From: Agriotes lineatus
Taxonomy: Eukaryota; Arthropoda; Insecta; Coleoptera; Elateridae
Direction of reading: 5' to 3'
Length of the DNA: 64,000 nt
Assembly (NCBI GenBank): GCA_940337035.1
Contig: CALNHX010003611.1
Coordinates: 81,720-145,719, forward strand
A model generated the notes under the pieces. That model searched no databases. It saw only the letters and a program-made list of their open reading frames with translations, and was not told the DNA's origin. The position numbers and the translations under genes are program-made. Positions 42,443 to 53,729 of the stretch are shown here, piece after piece (position 1 is the stretch's first letter; every line of letters starts with the position of its first letter).

Positions 42443-44000
42443 ATGAACACACATTCAGCAGTATTTATATGCATGCTCATGATGTGTCACGTAATTCCCG
42501 GCATTATAGCGAACTATACGCTGCAAAGGTTACAACCTGGTATATATGTGGAACACGTGGGAAATTCGAAGCTTGATAGAGGGATAATTCGAATAGTGGT
42601 GGAATATTCGATATCTGCCTTCATCACGGACGAGCATGGGATTAATGCCACCTCTAAACATCGGAACATTAGCTACACACAGAACACGAAGAGGACTACT
42701 AGGGAAGTTCCTGGCATCAGTATTTGGAGTAAACGAAGAAGTGTATAAGGACATCGCTGATCTAGACAAGAATCAGCAGGTACTAATCGACGCTTCCGGT
42801 CACCAAGCAAAGTTGATGTTAGCGGCAATAACTACGGTGAACGATACAGAGAGCAGGATCACAACAAAGTTAGAAAACTTCCGGGTAAAATTCAACCAAG
42901 GAATTCACCTTATTAACGAAATGAAGGCCTGGTACAGATCCATCGACGCCAATAAACTAAATGTTCATGTGTTATCAGCATATCAAATGGCCAGCAACTA
43001 TTTGCAGGAAGTGGCAGAAAAATACGAGAAGTTGCTTGACGCAGTGTTTAAGCGGAGCCATTTATTTGAGTTCGTATCACCAGCTCAAATAGCAACAATA
43101 ATAAGTCAGCTGTCCTTGAAGCTACCACCAAAATTACAAATATTGCCATCGCCAGTGTACAAGATGGAGGTGGGACAAACCAAGGAAGCAATTAAGATAT
43201 TTGGATACTTCCATATCACTGAAGTAACCGAATATGAAGTCATCAAGGTCACCGCCATCCTTAGGAAAATCAAAAGCGGAGAGTATGGAACAATAGCAAT
43301 CAATCCGTATTTCTTAGCTGTGGACTACAACCATCAGCAGTACTTCAGCATACCGTCATCCAAGTTCGAGGTCAGCATTCCAATAAAGGAGCACACTTAT
43401 TTATGTACACCTACTGTCATAAATAGTGTCGAGAAAAACCCCAACTGCATCATCAACGAGATGTATCAACGTTTGGAAAAGATGCCATGTAGCACACAAC
43501 GCTACAATGTCACCACAATAAGATGGAAAGAGCTGTACAAGGCGAATACATGGATGTTTATAGCCAACAAAGCCACCAGTGCAGCAATAATCTGTAACGA
43601 CGTACGAGAGGAAGTGATTCTTGAAGATACCGGAGTCATCCAGATCGCTCCAGAGTGCTATATCCACACAGGACAACACATTCTGTAAGCACGATCATTT
43701 AGTACGATCCCAGTCGTTGCAACGTTTACTAAAATTCTGCAAGTCAACATTACATCACAGGCAGAATCAATGGGAATCGAGTATCCAAGCTTAGCCGAAG
43801 AACCAAACTTGGAAACATCAGGTTACTTAAGCGGGCTACTAACCCGACAGCAGCAAATAATACATGACCCATCCAATACACACTGGAGACACCTATCCAT
43901 CACGACAGGGTCTGTCAGCAGTATAGTAACAATACTGGTCATTGGCCTACTGTGCGACATACTTAAACTATTGTGTATGGAAACACAACTGCCGGACTAA
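42443..44000 (+). pseudogene. Env-like region (insect F-type fusion glycoprotein), broken
   Basis: An N-terminal hydrophobic segment (signal-peptide-like, VFICMLMMCHVIPG) follows pol. Further on there is a basic RTRR site followed by a hydrophobic glycine-containing stretch, as in F-type fusion proteins. Near the end is a hydrophobic segment around VTILVIGLLCDIL that could be the transmembrane anchor. The region is interrupted by a frame change near 42620 and an in-frame stop at about 43686. Similarity to insect errantivirus and baculovirus F proteins is judged from layout only. Confidence 0.65.
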
Positions 44001-44158
44001 GGGACAACAGAAGCAAAAACTCAGCGCCGGCCAAGACGAATTCAGTTTAGAACTCTTATATGCGACACCTCACGTCAAGGGAAACGTCCACGAGGCAACC
44101 CCTGCAACAGACGCCTGACCGCACCAACCCCGGCTGTCAGCAAGCGACCCGGCCAGAA

Positions 44159-44278
44159 TGTTCAAACTAATTTGATCATGGGTTTTTAGTGAATAGTGTA
44201 AAAATAACTGAAATCAAGTAAACACAAAAGTTCACGCAATTAGTCCACAAAAACTGCATAACTTGCGCCAGATAAGAT
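44159..44278 (+). mobile_element. BEL/Pao 3' LTR, first part
   Basis: TGTTCAAAC at 44159 follows GACCCGGCCAGAA. The sequence runs to AGATAAGAT (44270-44278) where the Jockey-like LINE begins. LTR identity is inferred from position after env and TG start. Confidence 0.5.
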
Positions 44279-45083
44279 TTTTTTTCCGATATGTTTATTA
44301 GCAATCAGATTATATACAACCTATAAGCTAATTTGCTGTCATGTAGTACAAGATATTACAAATACAGTATATGACGTGGAGAGATGTACCTACATCCACC
44401 GATGTATCCTCAGTTGACTTGGAGATCGATTGGCCACAATCTTTTCAATCTCCTGTTGGGGACTGGCTGTAGAAGAGTTTCTAGTAACGGATTTGGGTGG
44501 TCTTCGAGACGCTTATGGTGTCTGGTGGCTCGTTCGTGGATGACGTCAGTTACATAGGGGATGTTGAGATCAGTGTGTATCGTGTGGTTTGAGACATACC
44601 AGGGTGAGTCGGCAATGGCTCGTAGAATCTTTGATTGGCTTCTTTGCAGAATAGCGGTATTGGACTTGCTAGCACAATCCCATAACTCGATCCCATAAGT
44701 CCATATTGGCTTTATGATGGCTTTGTATATCAAAACTTTGTAGTCCAGGGACAAGTGAGATTTCCGACCTATCAGCCAGTGAATTTCTTTAATTCTGAGA
44801 TCAATTTGTTTTCGTTTCGTTTGAATGTGATGTTTCCAGGTTAGTTTAGAGTCGAAGTGAAGCAACACCACCTATAAACAAAGCCTGTGCACATAATCAA
44901 AATGGCCGCCACAAAAGGTCAAAACAACGAACAGCTGTTGGTCATAAATTAATGTGAAGAGTGATTTTGGTTTGCATTCTCATAATTATTGACATCAGAA
45001 TGAATTTTTGAATAGAAGGTAGATTGATAATTATTTATTATGTGATCCACAATGGGAAATAATTAAAAAAGATAAGGATGATG

Positions 45084-45323
45084 TTACACTTTTCTCTTTA
45101 AGGAAGTGTCAATCTGTTTGTTACGAACATCATTTTTATTTTTACAGTAACTGTTCAGTAAAATATCGGCAGTAGAACTAATTATGATGTTTTTTAGGGG
45201 GATTGTGGAATGGTTGGGGCACTTGTGGCCGATGAAAAGGTCTCTGTCCGCAATGTTTTCCAAAGTTATTCTGTGAACCACTACTCGTTGATTCTTTTCG
45301 GCCAAAAACGCATCTTCATTCAA
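45084..45323 (-). other. Short ORF in the outer DNA transposon, unrecognised
   Basis: This 79-codon frame (ENIADRDLFIGHKCPNHSTI then PLKNIIISSTADILLNSYCK) has a lysine-rich C-terminus. It could be the last exon of the element's own transposase, given its position near the left end, but I cannot place it in a family. Confidence 0.3.
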
Positions 45324-45612
45324 CAGCAGTTAAATGACCTACTAACTAATAAATAATGACTTTACACTGAAGAATAATGGTCCCTAAAGCCCAGGTTTAT
45401 AAACGAAGATCCACCCCGTAGTCAGAGTTAACTCGGCAATTTCTAAAATTGTGCGTTGTACCAACCTAGATCAACGCTAATCCCGGAGTTAACTCGCTGT
45501 GTAGTTGATCCGGCAATGTTAGCGGGTTAACTCTGGTTCAAGTAGAAACGCCACCTGCTCTAACCTCAAAATTTGTCTTATTTGTTGCGGCGAAGTTTGA
45601 TTACAATTTACA

Positions 45613-46360
45613 ATGGCTAATTTAACTGATGATGAAGATCTTATGAAACTTGTAAATGTAGTAGCAGCAGGAATAAGAAGAAATCCAAGAGTTTTTAATG
45701 ATCGACCAGATCATCTTCGAAAATGGTCAGATGAAGAATTCTTCGTTAGATTCCGACTAACAAAAAATTTAGTACACAAAGTACTGACGCAATTAAATAT
45801 TGGTTCGAACACAATACGGTATAATACAAAAATACAATAGTACTCTGTGTAATTAAAGTTGGATTATTGGTTTTTAGAAATTATGCATTGTCTGCTACTG
45901 ACATGCTTTTACTAACTCTGCGTTATAAACAGTTTATCGTTAGGCGACAGTAGGTACGGTATCAAACCCTATTTGATCACCCCCTTGTCAAATCCATCAG
46001 CGCCTGCAGAGAATTTATTTAATGAATCTCCGATTAGAACTCGCAATCCTATTGAACAATGCTTCAGGGTGTGGAAACGCCGTTTCCCTATTTTGGCTCT
46101 AGGGATTCGATTAAATATAGAAAAAGTTGAAGCCGTCATCGTTGCAACCGCTGTTCTTCATAATATTGCGTGCAACAATAAAAGAACCACTTCCACCAAC
46201 TGAAGATAATGTTGAAGATGTATTGCAGCAGGAAATGGCCGATGTTCAAATTAATGGAGTTCAAATGAAGGGAGGGAATATGAATAATATCATTAGACAT
46301 AATTTAATAGCAAATCACTTTGCAACACTTGCAGAACCTCTTGTTACGGTCACAACGTAA
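45613..46360 (+). pseudogene. Harbinger (HARBI1-like) transposase, internally deleted
   Basis: The N-terminal part starts MANLTDDEDLMKLVNVVAAG and has SDEEFFVRFRLTKNLVHKVL. After a stop the text RNYALSATDMLLLTLRY follows. A deletion near 45938 then joins this to LGDSRYGIKPYLITPLSNPS, RNPIEQCFRVWKRRFPIL and VIVATAVLHNIACNN, the C-terminal half of the DDE domain, and a final frameshift near 46180. The first catalytic aspartate region is lost. PIF/Harbinger transposases of this type use a separate Myb-like partner, which lies next door in convergent orientation. Confidence 0.85.
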
Positions 46361-46474
46361 ATGTCCAATTTCAAAACTGTAGTTTTAATTCTTGCTCAAG
46401 TTTATAAACTATTCATCTAGTTTAACATAACATATCCATTGTAATAAAAGAGAATAAATAATTTGTTTTATTTT

Positions 46475-47303
46475 TTAATGTTTTAACAATTGCCGTTTTA
46501 AAATTTCCATTTTCAATAGGTGTTCCTCTTTGGCAAATCTCATTTGTTGTTGATGCCTTTCTTGTATATGCTGCATTCGCATTTTATGCTTGGCCAATTT
46601 ATGTTCGGCTTCCAAAACCTGACCATTTTTGGTTGCCACCCAAGAACATAACTGGCCGACCAATTTGCTGCTAGGGCGAATGTTGGCATTTAGCTGCTTG
46701 GCCTTTGGCGTTCGCAACTTTGCCGGTGTATATGTGGCCCAATCGGCCTTGCCGGAATTGCTGGTAGATGGTCCAGTTTCTACAATTAAATTGTTACATT
46801 TTTTAAATTAGGAATTTGCTTTCTTACCCACATATGGCATTGGCATTATTTGCCATTACAATCACTACGGGGGCCACATCACTTAGTTTTGTTGCTGGGG
46901 TTAATCCTGAAACTTGAACATACCAATACGATCATCATCGAAGTCACTGTCGTGCCCAGTCATGTGGGTCCCTAGCAGCTCCAAAACTTTCATGTCAGTA
47001 TCGTCCATTTTTAAATCACTTGTTGGTGGCCCTCTTCCTGTGCCCGTAACTTTCATTTTTTCATCGGCAAATTTTCTGTTTGCTCCTCTTGATATTTTTG
47101 TATTTATTTTTTAGAATAGCAGCCGTTATGCTTATTTCCCCACTAGCGCAAAATTCCTTGCGAATGGTCCCCCATATGGCATTCTTTTGGATATTTGCAG
47201 CTGCGACCGTTTTCTTGCATTCCACAATATGCTTGTATTTTTTGACCAAGCATAATAGGCGGGTTTCTTCTAATGAAGAAAAATTGGCTGCACGTTTTTC
47301 CAT
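46475..47303 (-). pseudogene. Myb/SANT-like DNA-binding partner of Harbinger, broken
   Basis: The N-terminus (MEKRAANFSSLEETRLLCLV, KNAIWGTIRKEFCASGE, KNKYKNIKRSKQK) has the layout of Myb/SANT-like (zeste-type) DNA-binding domains. The C-terminus (LEAEHKLAKHKMRMQHIQER, LLKMEILKRQLLKH) is a coiled coil. The middle reads ADEKMKVTGTGRGPPTSD in another frame, so there are frameshifts or unrecognised introns. In Harbinger elements such a protein helps the transposase enter the nucleus and bind the ends. Confidence 0.65.
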
Positions 47304-49926
47304 ACCTGCATTTACATTAAAATATAGATATAAATAAGATTATTAAAATACTGCTTACCTTCAACGAGAATATACGTATGTTGTATGTAGACAAATAAGA
47401 TTAATAAAATAAGGCGTACACAACAACAAATGACCACGAACTTTTGCAGGTTAGACACGAGTGACCACAAAAACTTCTTGCGCGCTAAAGTTGGTGACTT
47501 GTAAAAATAACTGCTTCTTGCTAGGAATATTTGTTGTACCAACATTCGTTTTCAAAGTAACTCACGGATCAGAAATTGAGCTCAGGAAACTTAAAATTTA
47601 AAGTTGAAATCACCGCGAACTGACGCTAGCACACATTAGTGGAAGCCTGATCAACCTTCTATGGCCGCCATCTTGACAGTTCCCGATCTCAGTGCGCAGG
47701 CTTTGTTAATAGGAGGTGTTGAGTGAAGTCCTAGGTATTTGACTACTTCTTGCTGAGGTATTTCGACTTGATTTAAGTTGATGCGAGGGCAAGTACCTTG
47801 ACGAAGCGTAAATGTGATGTGTGTCGATTTGGATTCGTTAATTTTGATTTTCCACTTCTGTAACCATCCACCTAGGAGGTCTAGGTGCTCTTGGAGGTTG
47901 GTTAAGGCAGCTATAGGATCGTGGTTCGTTGAAAAGATAGCTGTGTCATCTGCGAAAGTACCGATGGATGTGTAGAGGACGTACAGTAGAGGGCCAAGGA
48001 TGCTTCCCTGAGGTACTCCTGATTGGATAGGAAAACGGTTTGAGGTTGCTCCATTGACCTTAGTTTCGAATACTCGGTTGTACAGATAAGAATTCAACAG
48101 ACTGAAGTAACGTGGAAGAATGTGCCTGGTTTTGTATAGCAGGCCTGGATGCCAGACTTTGTCGAAAGCCTGGCCTGCATCTAAGAAGGCGGCTGTGCAG
48201 AACTGTTTGTTTTCCAGTGCATAGTTGATAATGTGTGTAATGCGGTGGCACTGTTGCACTGTAGAGTGGGCGTGGCTGAATCCAAACTGATGGTCTGGCA
48301 TTAGAGCGTCTGTAGGTAAATCTTGGTAAATTCGTTTGAGAATTAGCTTTTCTAAGAACTTTGAAATTAGCGATAGTAAGCTTATTGGTCGGTAAGATTA
48401 AACGTCCGTTGGTTTTTTTCCGGCTTTAGGGATCGTTATGATTTGAGCAATCTTTAGCGATCTAGGCCAGTAGTTAAGTCGTAAGATGGCATTAAACAGA
48501 TACATCAGTTTCACGAGTCCTTTCCGCGGTAGTTCTTTTAATATTTTTGCAGTAATTAAGTCCACCCCTGGTGCCTTCTTCTCATTAAGTATGCTTATTT
48601 CATCCCGTACTTCTTTTGAGGTGAGTGGCTTGACAGGTTCTTGCTCTTGTATAGGGGTTGCTAACTCCTGTTCAACTTCTGGATTCGGATCGTTGTTGTG
48701 TGGTGTGAACACTTCGGAAAGATATTCTGCGAACAGTTCAGCTTTTTCCTTGGCACTTTTTGCCCACGGCCCTGGAGGTGTTGAGTTCTTGCGTATTGGT
48801 GGTAATGGTGTTTTAGGTTTCTTTTTGTTTTGTATTGGTTTCCATATGGAGTTATCGTGCCTGGAAAGGCTAGAAACATATTGTTCGAAGGAAGCATTCC
48901 TGGCTTCTTGTAGTTTTAGTTTCAGCTCGTTGCTTATCCGGTTATAGTTCCTTCTACTGTCTGGCGTATGTGCTCTCTGCCAAAATGATCTAGCTCGTCT
49001 TTTCGCAGCAACTAATTTTTTGATTTCGTAGGGTATGTTTTGGGCTGTTACTTTAGGTTTGATATTTGGGGTAGCGAGTTTAGCAGCATGCTGCAACGAA
49101 TTAATGAACAAATCGGTTTCAGTTTCAATATCTTCGGGTGTTTGCAGTTTCACGGATAAGTTTATAATATCTTGTATGATGTGCCGATAAGTATTCCAGT
49201 CTGTTTTAGTGGTATGTAATCAAGGGGCTACTTTTTTAGTTATAACTATTGTACTTAATGTTGCGATTATTGGACTATGGTCGGAGCTTAGGTCATAACT
49301 TGAAATTATGTCTGTGTAGGTTGTTGAAATTCCACTGGTTACAAAGAAGTCGAGTAAGTCTGGTACTTTGTTTACGTCGGTAGGCCAGTATGTTGGTGAG
49401 CCCGTCGATATGAAGGAGTAATTATTACTTTGAAGGGTGTGGGCTAATTCACGGCCTTTAGTGGTTGTTAGACGTGAACCCCAGAGGATATTTTTGCAAT
49501 TGTAATCTCCTCCAGCTATAAACTTCTGACCAAGAGTTTTGAAGAAACTGTCATAGTGTTGTCTCTGCACGTTGTGTCGAGGAGGACAATAGACAGCTGA
49601 AATAGTTAATTCGTACGGTAGGGTTTTCACTTTGACCGATGTTGCTTGAATGTGGTTCGTTTCATATTTAAGTAATTCGTAGTGTTCTATAGTCTCCTTT
49701 ATGACCCTTATGAGTATTGCTGTCCCTCCGTGTGCAGTGCCATCGGGATGATTCGTATAGTAGAGGTTGTAATGAGGTATTTTGAAAAAGCTTCTGTTAG
49801 TAAAATGCGTTTTACTTATTAGAAGCACGTCGATTAGGTTGTAGTTCAAAAATAGTGTTACCTCGTCTTTATGTCGTGGAAGACCGTTGGCATTCCATTC
49901 GGCTATTCGTAAGAATTTCGCCATTT

Positions 49927-51283
49927 TTAATTTATTTTATTCACTAGCTTGGTGAGCATGTTGAGTACCATGCTGTTTTGTTGTAGTAGTTGGTTAAAGA
50001 TAATTTTGAATTCGTCAAGAATTTTTGTTAATGTGATGGCTGTGTCGTCCACTTGGTTAGTGTTAGTTTTGACTATGTTTGCGTAACTTGTTTGTTGTGA
50101 GAAGGGCGTAGACTGTAGGTGTTTTGTGTATGAGTTGGTGTATAGCGGTGGTTGATGGGCAGTGGTTGTATTTCTGCTTCCGTGAATGAGGTTGTGGTAG
50201 TGCTCGCATCCTTTATAGTTAGCACGGTGGCTGCCCCCGCATAATGCACATTTTGCTGGAGTGTCCTTAGGTTTTTTTGCAATCTGTAGTGCTGTGAGGT
50301 CCTCCACATTTGACACAAACGTACGGTTTGGTACAATATGATTTCGAGTGTCCGTACTGTTGACATCTCATACACTGAATTATGGCATTTTTGGTGGTCC
50401 GTGGAGGTTCGATTCTGAAGTCCCGTTATTTTGTACACGTCTTTGTTGTTTTCGGCAGGCTCCAAATCCACAAAAAACAGATTCAGCGGCTCCTTAGTAA
50501 CTCTATGGCGGACGTTGATTATATTCCGAACGTTGTGTCCCAAGTCATACAATTCTTGTTTGATAGAGTCTGTGCTTGTTGAGTGGTGAAGGTATTTGAT
50601 CACAATTCTGTAAGCCCTTTCCTCTTTTAATTGGTACGTATGATGGTAGATATTTTTTTCTTTAAATTCTCTAACGAGTTTGCGATAGGTGTCAGGTGTT
50701 CCGCAATTTATTTTGACTACGTTGTTAGTTAGACTTTTTGTATAATATTGTTCAGTTTCGACTACGTCTTTTATTCGTTTCACCATCTCGTTATAGTTTA
50801 GCACGCCGTGTACAAATATTGGAGGCGGTTTCTGTATTTTTGTAGTGCTGGAACGTTCTTCCATAGGAACTACTGTTGCATTTTCTAACGGGTTAAAAAT
50901 CGATTACTTATTTCAATTTTATCTTTCTCATTATTTTGCTCGGCGCTGTATACTTTTTTCCTTTTTGTACTTCTTATCTTTTGTCATTCGTTTGTGCTAT
51001 TAGATTGTGACCCTTCTTCGTCCTCGCTGGTGGATGTCATGCGCTGCAGCTGGCGGCCGTCGCCTGCTATACCTGTGCCGGCGTTATTAAAGGGTAAACT
51101 ATTTTGTTGCATTGCAGGCATAAGGCAGTTAATAGGAATTTGCTGTTGGAGTGCTGTTGGTTGAAAGATTGGTGATACGAATTGGTCGTTTACAGGTGTT
51201 TGCCATTGCATGGGGGAATGTTGATAAATTTGTGGATTATTTATATTGTTACCCGGTCCGAGGACTTTCCCAATCGGTAACAT
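49927..51283 (-). pseudogene. Jockey-like ORF1 (gag-like) with zinc knuckles
   Basis: The start at 51281-51283 (MLPIGKVLGPGNNINN) is followed by a Gln/Asn-rich stretch with SSTTKIQKPPPIFVHGVLN and then a PRE_C2HC-like region (HHTYQLKEERAYRIVIKYLH, LNLFFVDLEPAENN). A frameshift near 50418 leads to three CCHC knuckles, CMRCQQYGHSKSYC, CVKCGGPHSTTDC and CALCGGSHRANYKGC. Stops near 50880-50984 also separate the first part. The protein binds the element RNA. The stop is two bases before the ORF2 ATG. Confidence 0.8.
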
Positions 51284-51469
51284 TGTTTAAACTATAATTA
51301 ATATCATAATTTGCGTACCTGGTTGATTTCCAGGCACCTGGCTATGATTTCTTATCACTGTGCACCAATGCTGGAAGTTATCTTCCAAAGATTTAATATT
51401 TAATATCGCACTCGCTGAGCCGGTTCTCGATACGTGTTGACGCTACGAAAACTTGCTAGGAACTCCCTT

Positions 51470-51839
51470 AGATAAGATATGTGTCAAGTTTCTGTGTCAC
51501 GATAACAATTAAATGTAAGCAACACATGCAACAAGCGCCAGTTCTGTATTTACAAAACAGACGTTGCACTTTTTACATGTGTAGTATATCATGTGTCAAA
51601 CGCACTACGCTGCAATTCTGCAATGCTAGTGGGTCAACATGACAAATCGAGCATTCAGGATTACGTTAGTTTAAACAGATATGTTTGTAATTCTTATTAA
51701 TAGGTCGTAAACACGGCACACATTTATTGTATATATTGCTATGATATGATATGTGTGTTTTTATTATTATAGAATAAAATAAATTAAATTAAAATTGTCT
51801 ACCATACCAATTATTTTTCAAAGATCGGTAAATGTTACA
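51470..51839 (+). mobile_element. BEL/Pao 3' LTR, second part
   Basis: This is the continuation of the LTR after the Jockey-like insertion. AATAAA at 51773-51778 could be its polyadenylation signal. The LTR may end at TTACA near 51839, giving about 480 bp in total, but without a second LTR the end is uncertain. Confidence 0.4.
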
Positions 51840-53729
51840 TTAAACTGACTAATCTTGGGTTCACCAAATTAACTAGTAATATCTATGGTATTTTGCCCTC
51901 TTAAACATTGCATATAACCGTTATTGATAATATTTGCTAGCTACAAAATTAAGAACATGGAAACTCAGCTGTCAGGTGTCGGGTTCCTTAAATTTATTTG
52001 AAAATGGCAGCATGCCACTGGGAAATAATATCAAAACTGCACTGCGCCGGTGCTCGAGTTGACAGTTAACCTTGACCTACATAAATTTCAATTTGTGCGA
52101 CTTTCTGCGTTGTGAAATGACTAGTAAAATCAAATTATGAGCAAATTAAAAATCAGGTGAGTTATGGATTGATTTTCGCGCCTTTGTGGTAGCGTCTGTA
52201 CATTCTTTTGTTATAGGAAAACCGGATCTTCGTTGTTTGCGCCTACTCTTTTGTTTCTTGCATTGTAACCTCCAAATTTGGATTAAATTGAGATTTTTGG
52301 CTGATTATCGTTGCCTGGACAGAAACTAATGCTGGCCCTCGGTTGTGAAGCTCACGAGACACAGGTAGGCTCATATTTTTCACGCCCTTACGGTCGATTA
52401 ATGAAAATTCCCACACTACCCTCGCTCTTGCATCGGTAGCTGTTGCGGAAAGCCTTCCCTGGTGCCTGCGGTACCTGCGGTCGCCCTTTGATGCCGGTAT
52501 CGCTGCTGGGACCCTCGGACAGCCTGTCTCCACCTTCTGAACCCGTTCGTAGCCCTCCGGAACGCTGGGATCTCGATTGCAATCTCCTCGGGTGCCTGCC
52601 GTTGCTGGTTCGTCGAAGGAGGCGTGAAAATTTTTTTCTTTTTCATGATGGATCTCCCCTTTTAACACCACTGGTTACACACATAAAACTGCACACTTTG
52701 GTAAAGTTTCAACTCTATATCTTTATTTTAACCATGTAAAAACTTTAATTAATTGCAGAGTAAAAGGCAGATGTTGCTGGTGTCAACGTTTAATAATAAT
52801 TGAATATCCAAGCTTCTAAGAACAAATGAACATCAAAAATCAAATACAAGGAAATCAGCTTAGTACAAATGAACAACATTTAACATTAAGTTCATATTTT
52901 ACAAACATTTAACTAGAACTCTTAATACTAAAATTATTGTCTTTCAAAGTAAATTGTTTATAACCTATCTTCTTGTCCATTAAATTGTTTATAACAAATG
53001 TCTTTTTGCTCACATCACTTCATTGACTCACTAATAGCACTAAACTTGTCTATTTCCTGTTTACTGTTTCATTTTCTTCAAAAATAACTAACTGTGTCCT
53101 TTTTGGCAAAATCTCTTTTATGCTAATCTTGCTTGCATTATCCAATTCGTAAATCCTTTCTTACCTTAATCAAATAAGCTCACAACGTCAGTTTTTCTTT
53201 AATTACTGTACTAACTAACGCTTTATCTCAAGTTCAGCACAATTTGAATTTTTGTGTCAATTTTAACTAATTCATGTCTGGCTTCTACATTGCCAAACTT
53301 TTGAAATTATAATTGAAATTCTTTTATTAACTCCAACACTTGAAATTGAGTTCCCCTATTTGTATACTCATTTGAATGCTTTTAAAGTTAATCGTCCATT
53401 CTACCAATATTATTCTGGTTTAATAAAATTACATGACTTTTCCCAGTTATTTGCATTGCCTCGACTTTGTGCCTTTGTGACTGTATTTTGTATTTTCTGT
53501 ATTGCAACCAGAGCCGAGTACAGGGCTAAAGACCATTGCAATATACCTCTGTGATACGTATTTAGAACTAATATACGTTTAACCATGATTATATATTCAT
53601 TGATGGGGACGAACACATGCTAAAATTGTTCATAACCAAAGGGTTAGGCCTGACTCTTTCACCCTGTCTCTTATAACAACAAAATAAACTCCATCTATTG
53701 TCAAAAAACTAAACTGGTTTACAACATAA
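51840..53729. other. Mostly non-coding; GC-rich unrecognised ORF at 52243-52671 (minus)
   Basis: Within an AT-rich stretch, 52240-52680 is GC-rich and open in several frames. The longest (minus, 142 codons) starts MVLKGEIHHEKEKNFHASFD and includes VVWEFSLIDRKGVKNMSLPV and a C-terminal NLEVTMQETKE. I do not recognise it. It might be a degenerate retroelement ORF. From 52740 to 53729 I see no gene and no repeat. Confidence 0.35.

Larger units (their letters stand above)
41269..44278 (+). mobile_element. 5'-truncated BEL/Pao-type endogenous retroelement with env-like region
   Basis: It contains the integrase end of pol, an env-like region and the start of a 3' LTR. Everything upstream of the integrase zinc domain (gag, protease, RT) is missing. 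The 3' LTR begins at about 44159 (TGTTC) and is split by a Jockey-like LINE at 44278; its remainder lies at 51470 onward. BEL/Pao elements with env are known in insects. Reading frames are broken, so this is a dead copy. Confidence 0.8.
44863..47721. mobile_element. 2859-bp DNA transposon with 28-bp inverted repeats, 7-bp AGTGAAG target
   Basis: The left end CAACACCACCTATAAACAAA continues GCCTGTGCAC. The right end is the reverse complement of CAACACCTCCTATTAACAAA continuing GCCTGCGCAC. Both have a subterminal ATGGCNGCCA-like block. AGTGAAG lies at 44856-44862 and 47722-47728, and removal with one copy restores LGLHFDSKL of the LINE. A 7-bp duplication does not fit Harbinger (3 bp). P-like elements give 7-8 bp, but I cannot prove the class. 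It contains Harbinger-type genes, apparently nested. Confidence 0.85.
44410..49924 (-). pseudogene. Jockey-like ORF2: endonuclease and reverse transcriptase, split
   Basis: The ORF starts at the ATG at 49922-49924 (MAKFLRIAEWNANGLPRHKD, an APE-type endonuclease start), with FIAGGDYNCKNILWGSRLT, SSDHSPIIATL and, in the RT, KKAPGVDLITAKILKELP, HQFGFSHAHSTVQQCHRI, AAFLDAGQAFDKVWHPGLLY, IQSGVPQGSILGPLLYVLY and IGTFADDTAIFSTNHD. About eleven residues normally found before the FADD box are missing. In-frame stops lie near 49220 and 48398. A DNA transposon splits the frame after VVKYLGLH (47721), and it resumes at 44862 with FDSKLTWKHHIQTKRKQI. The C-terminus ends LKRLWPIDLQVN. The enzyme is inactive. 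Confidence 0.9.
44279..51469 (-). mobile_element. Jockey-like LINE, near full length, with nested DNA transposon
   Basis: The 3' end is a T run at 44278-44285 (A tail on the minus strand) and the 5' end is near 51469. AGATAAGAT is present on both sides (44270-44278 and 51470-51478) as a 9-bp target duplication. Removing the insert at 44863-47721 leaves about 4.3 kb, the usual Jockey size. ORF1 and ORF2 are separated by two bases. Confidence 0.9.

Noticed and set aside
45378..45420. Left terminal repeat of a complete Harbinger element
   Set aside because: GGTCCCTAAAGCCCAGGTTT looks like a Harbinger start, but no matching right end is found before 47721, so completeness is not claimed.
48486..48947. 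Plus-strand 153-codon ORF
   Set aside because: It is antisense to the Jockey ORF2.
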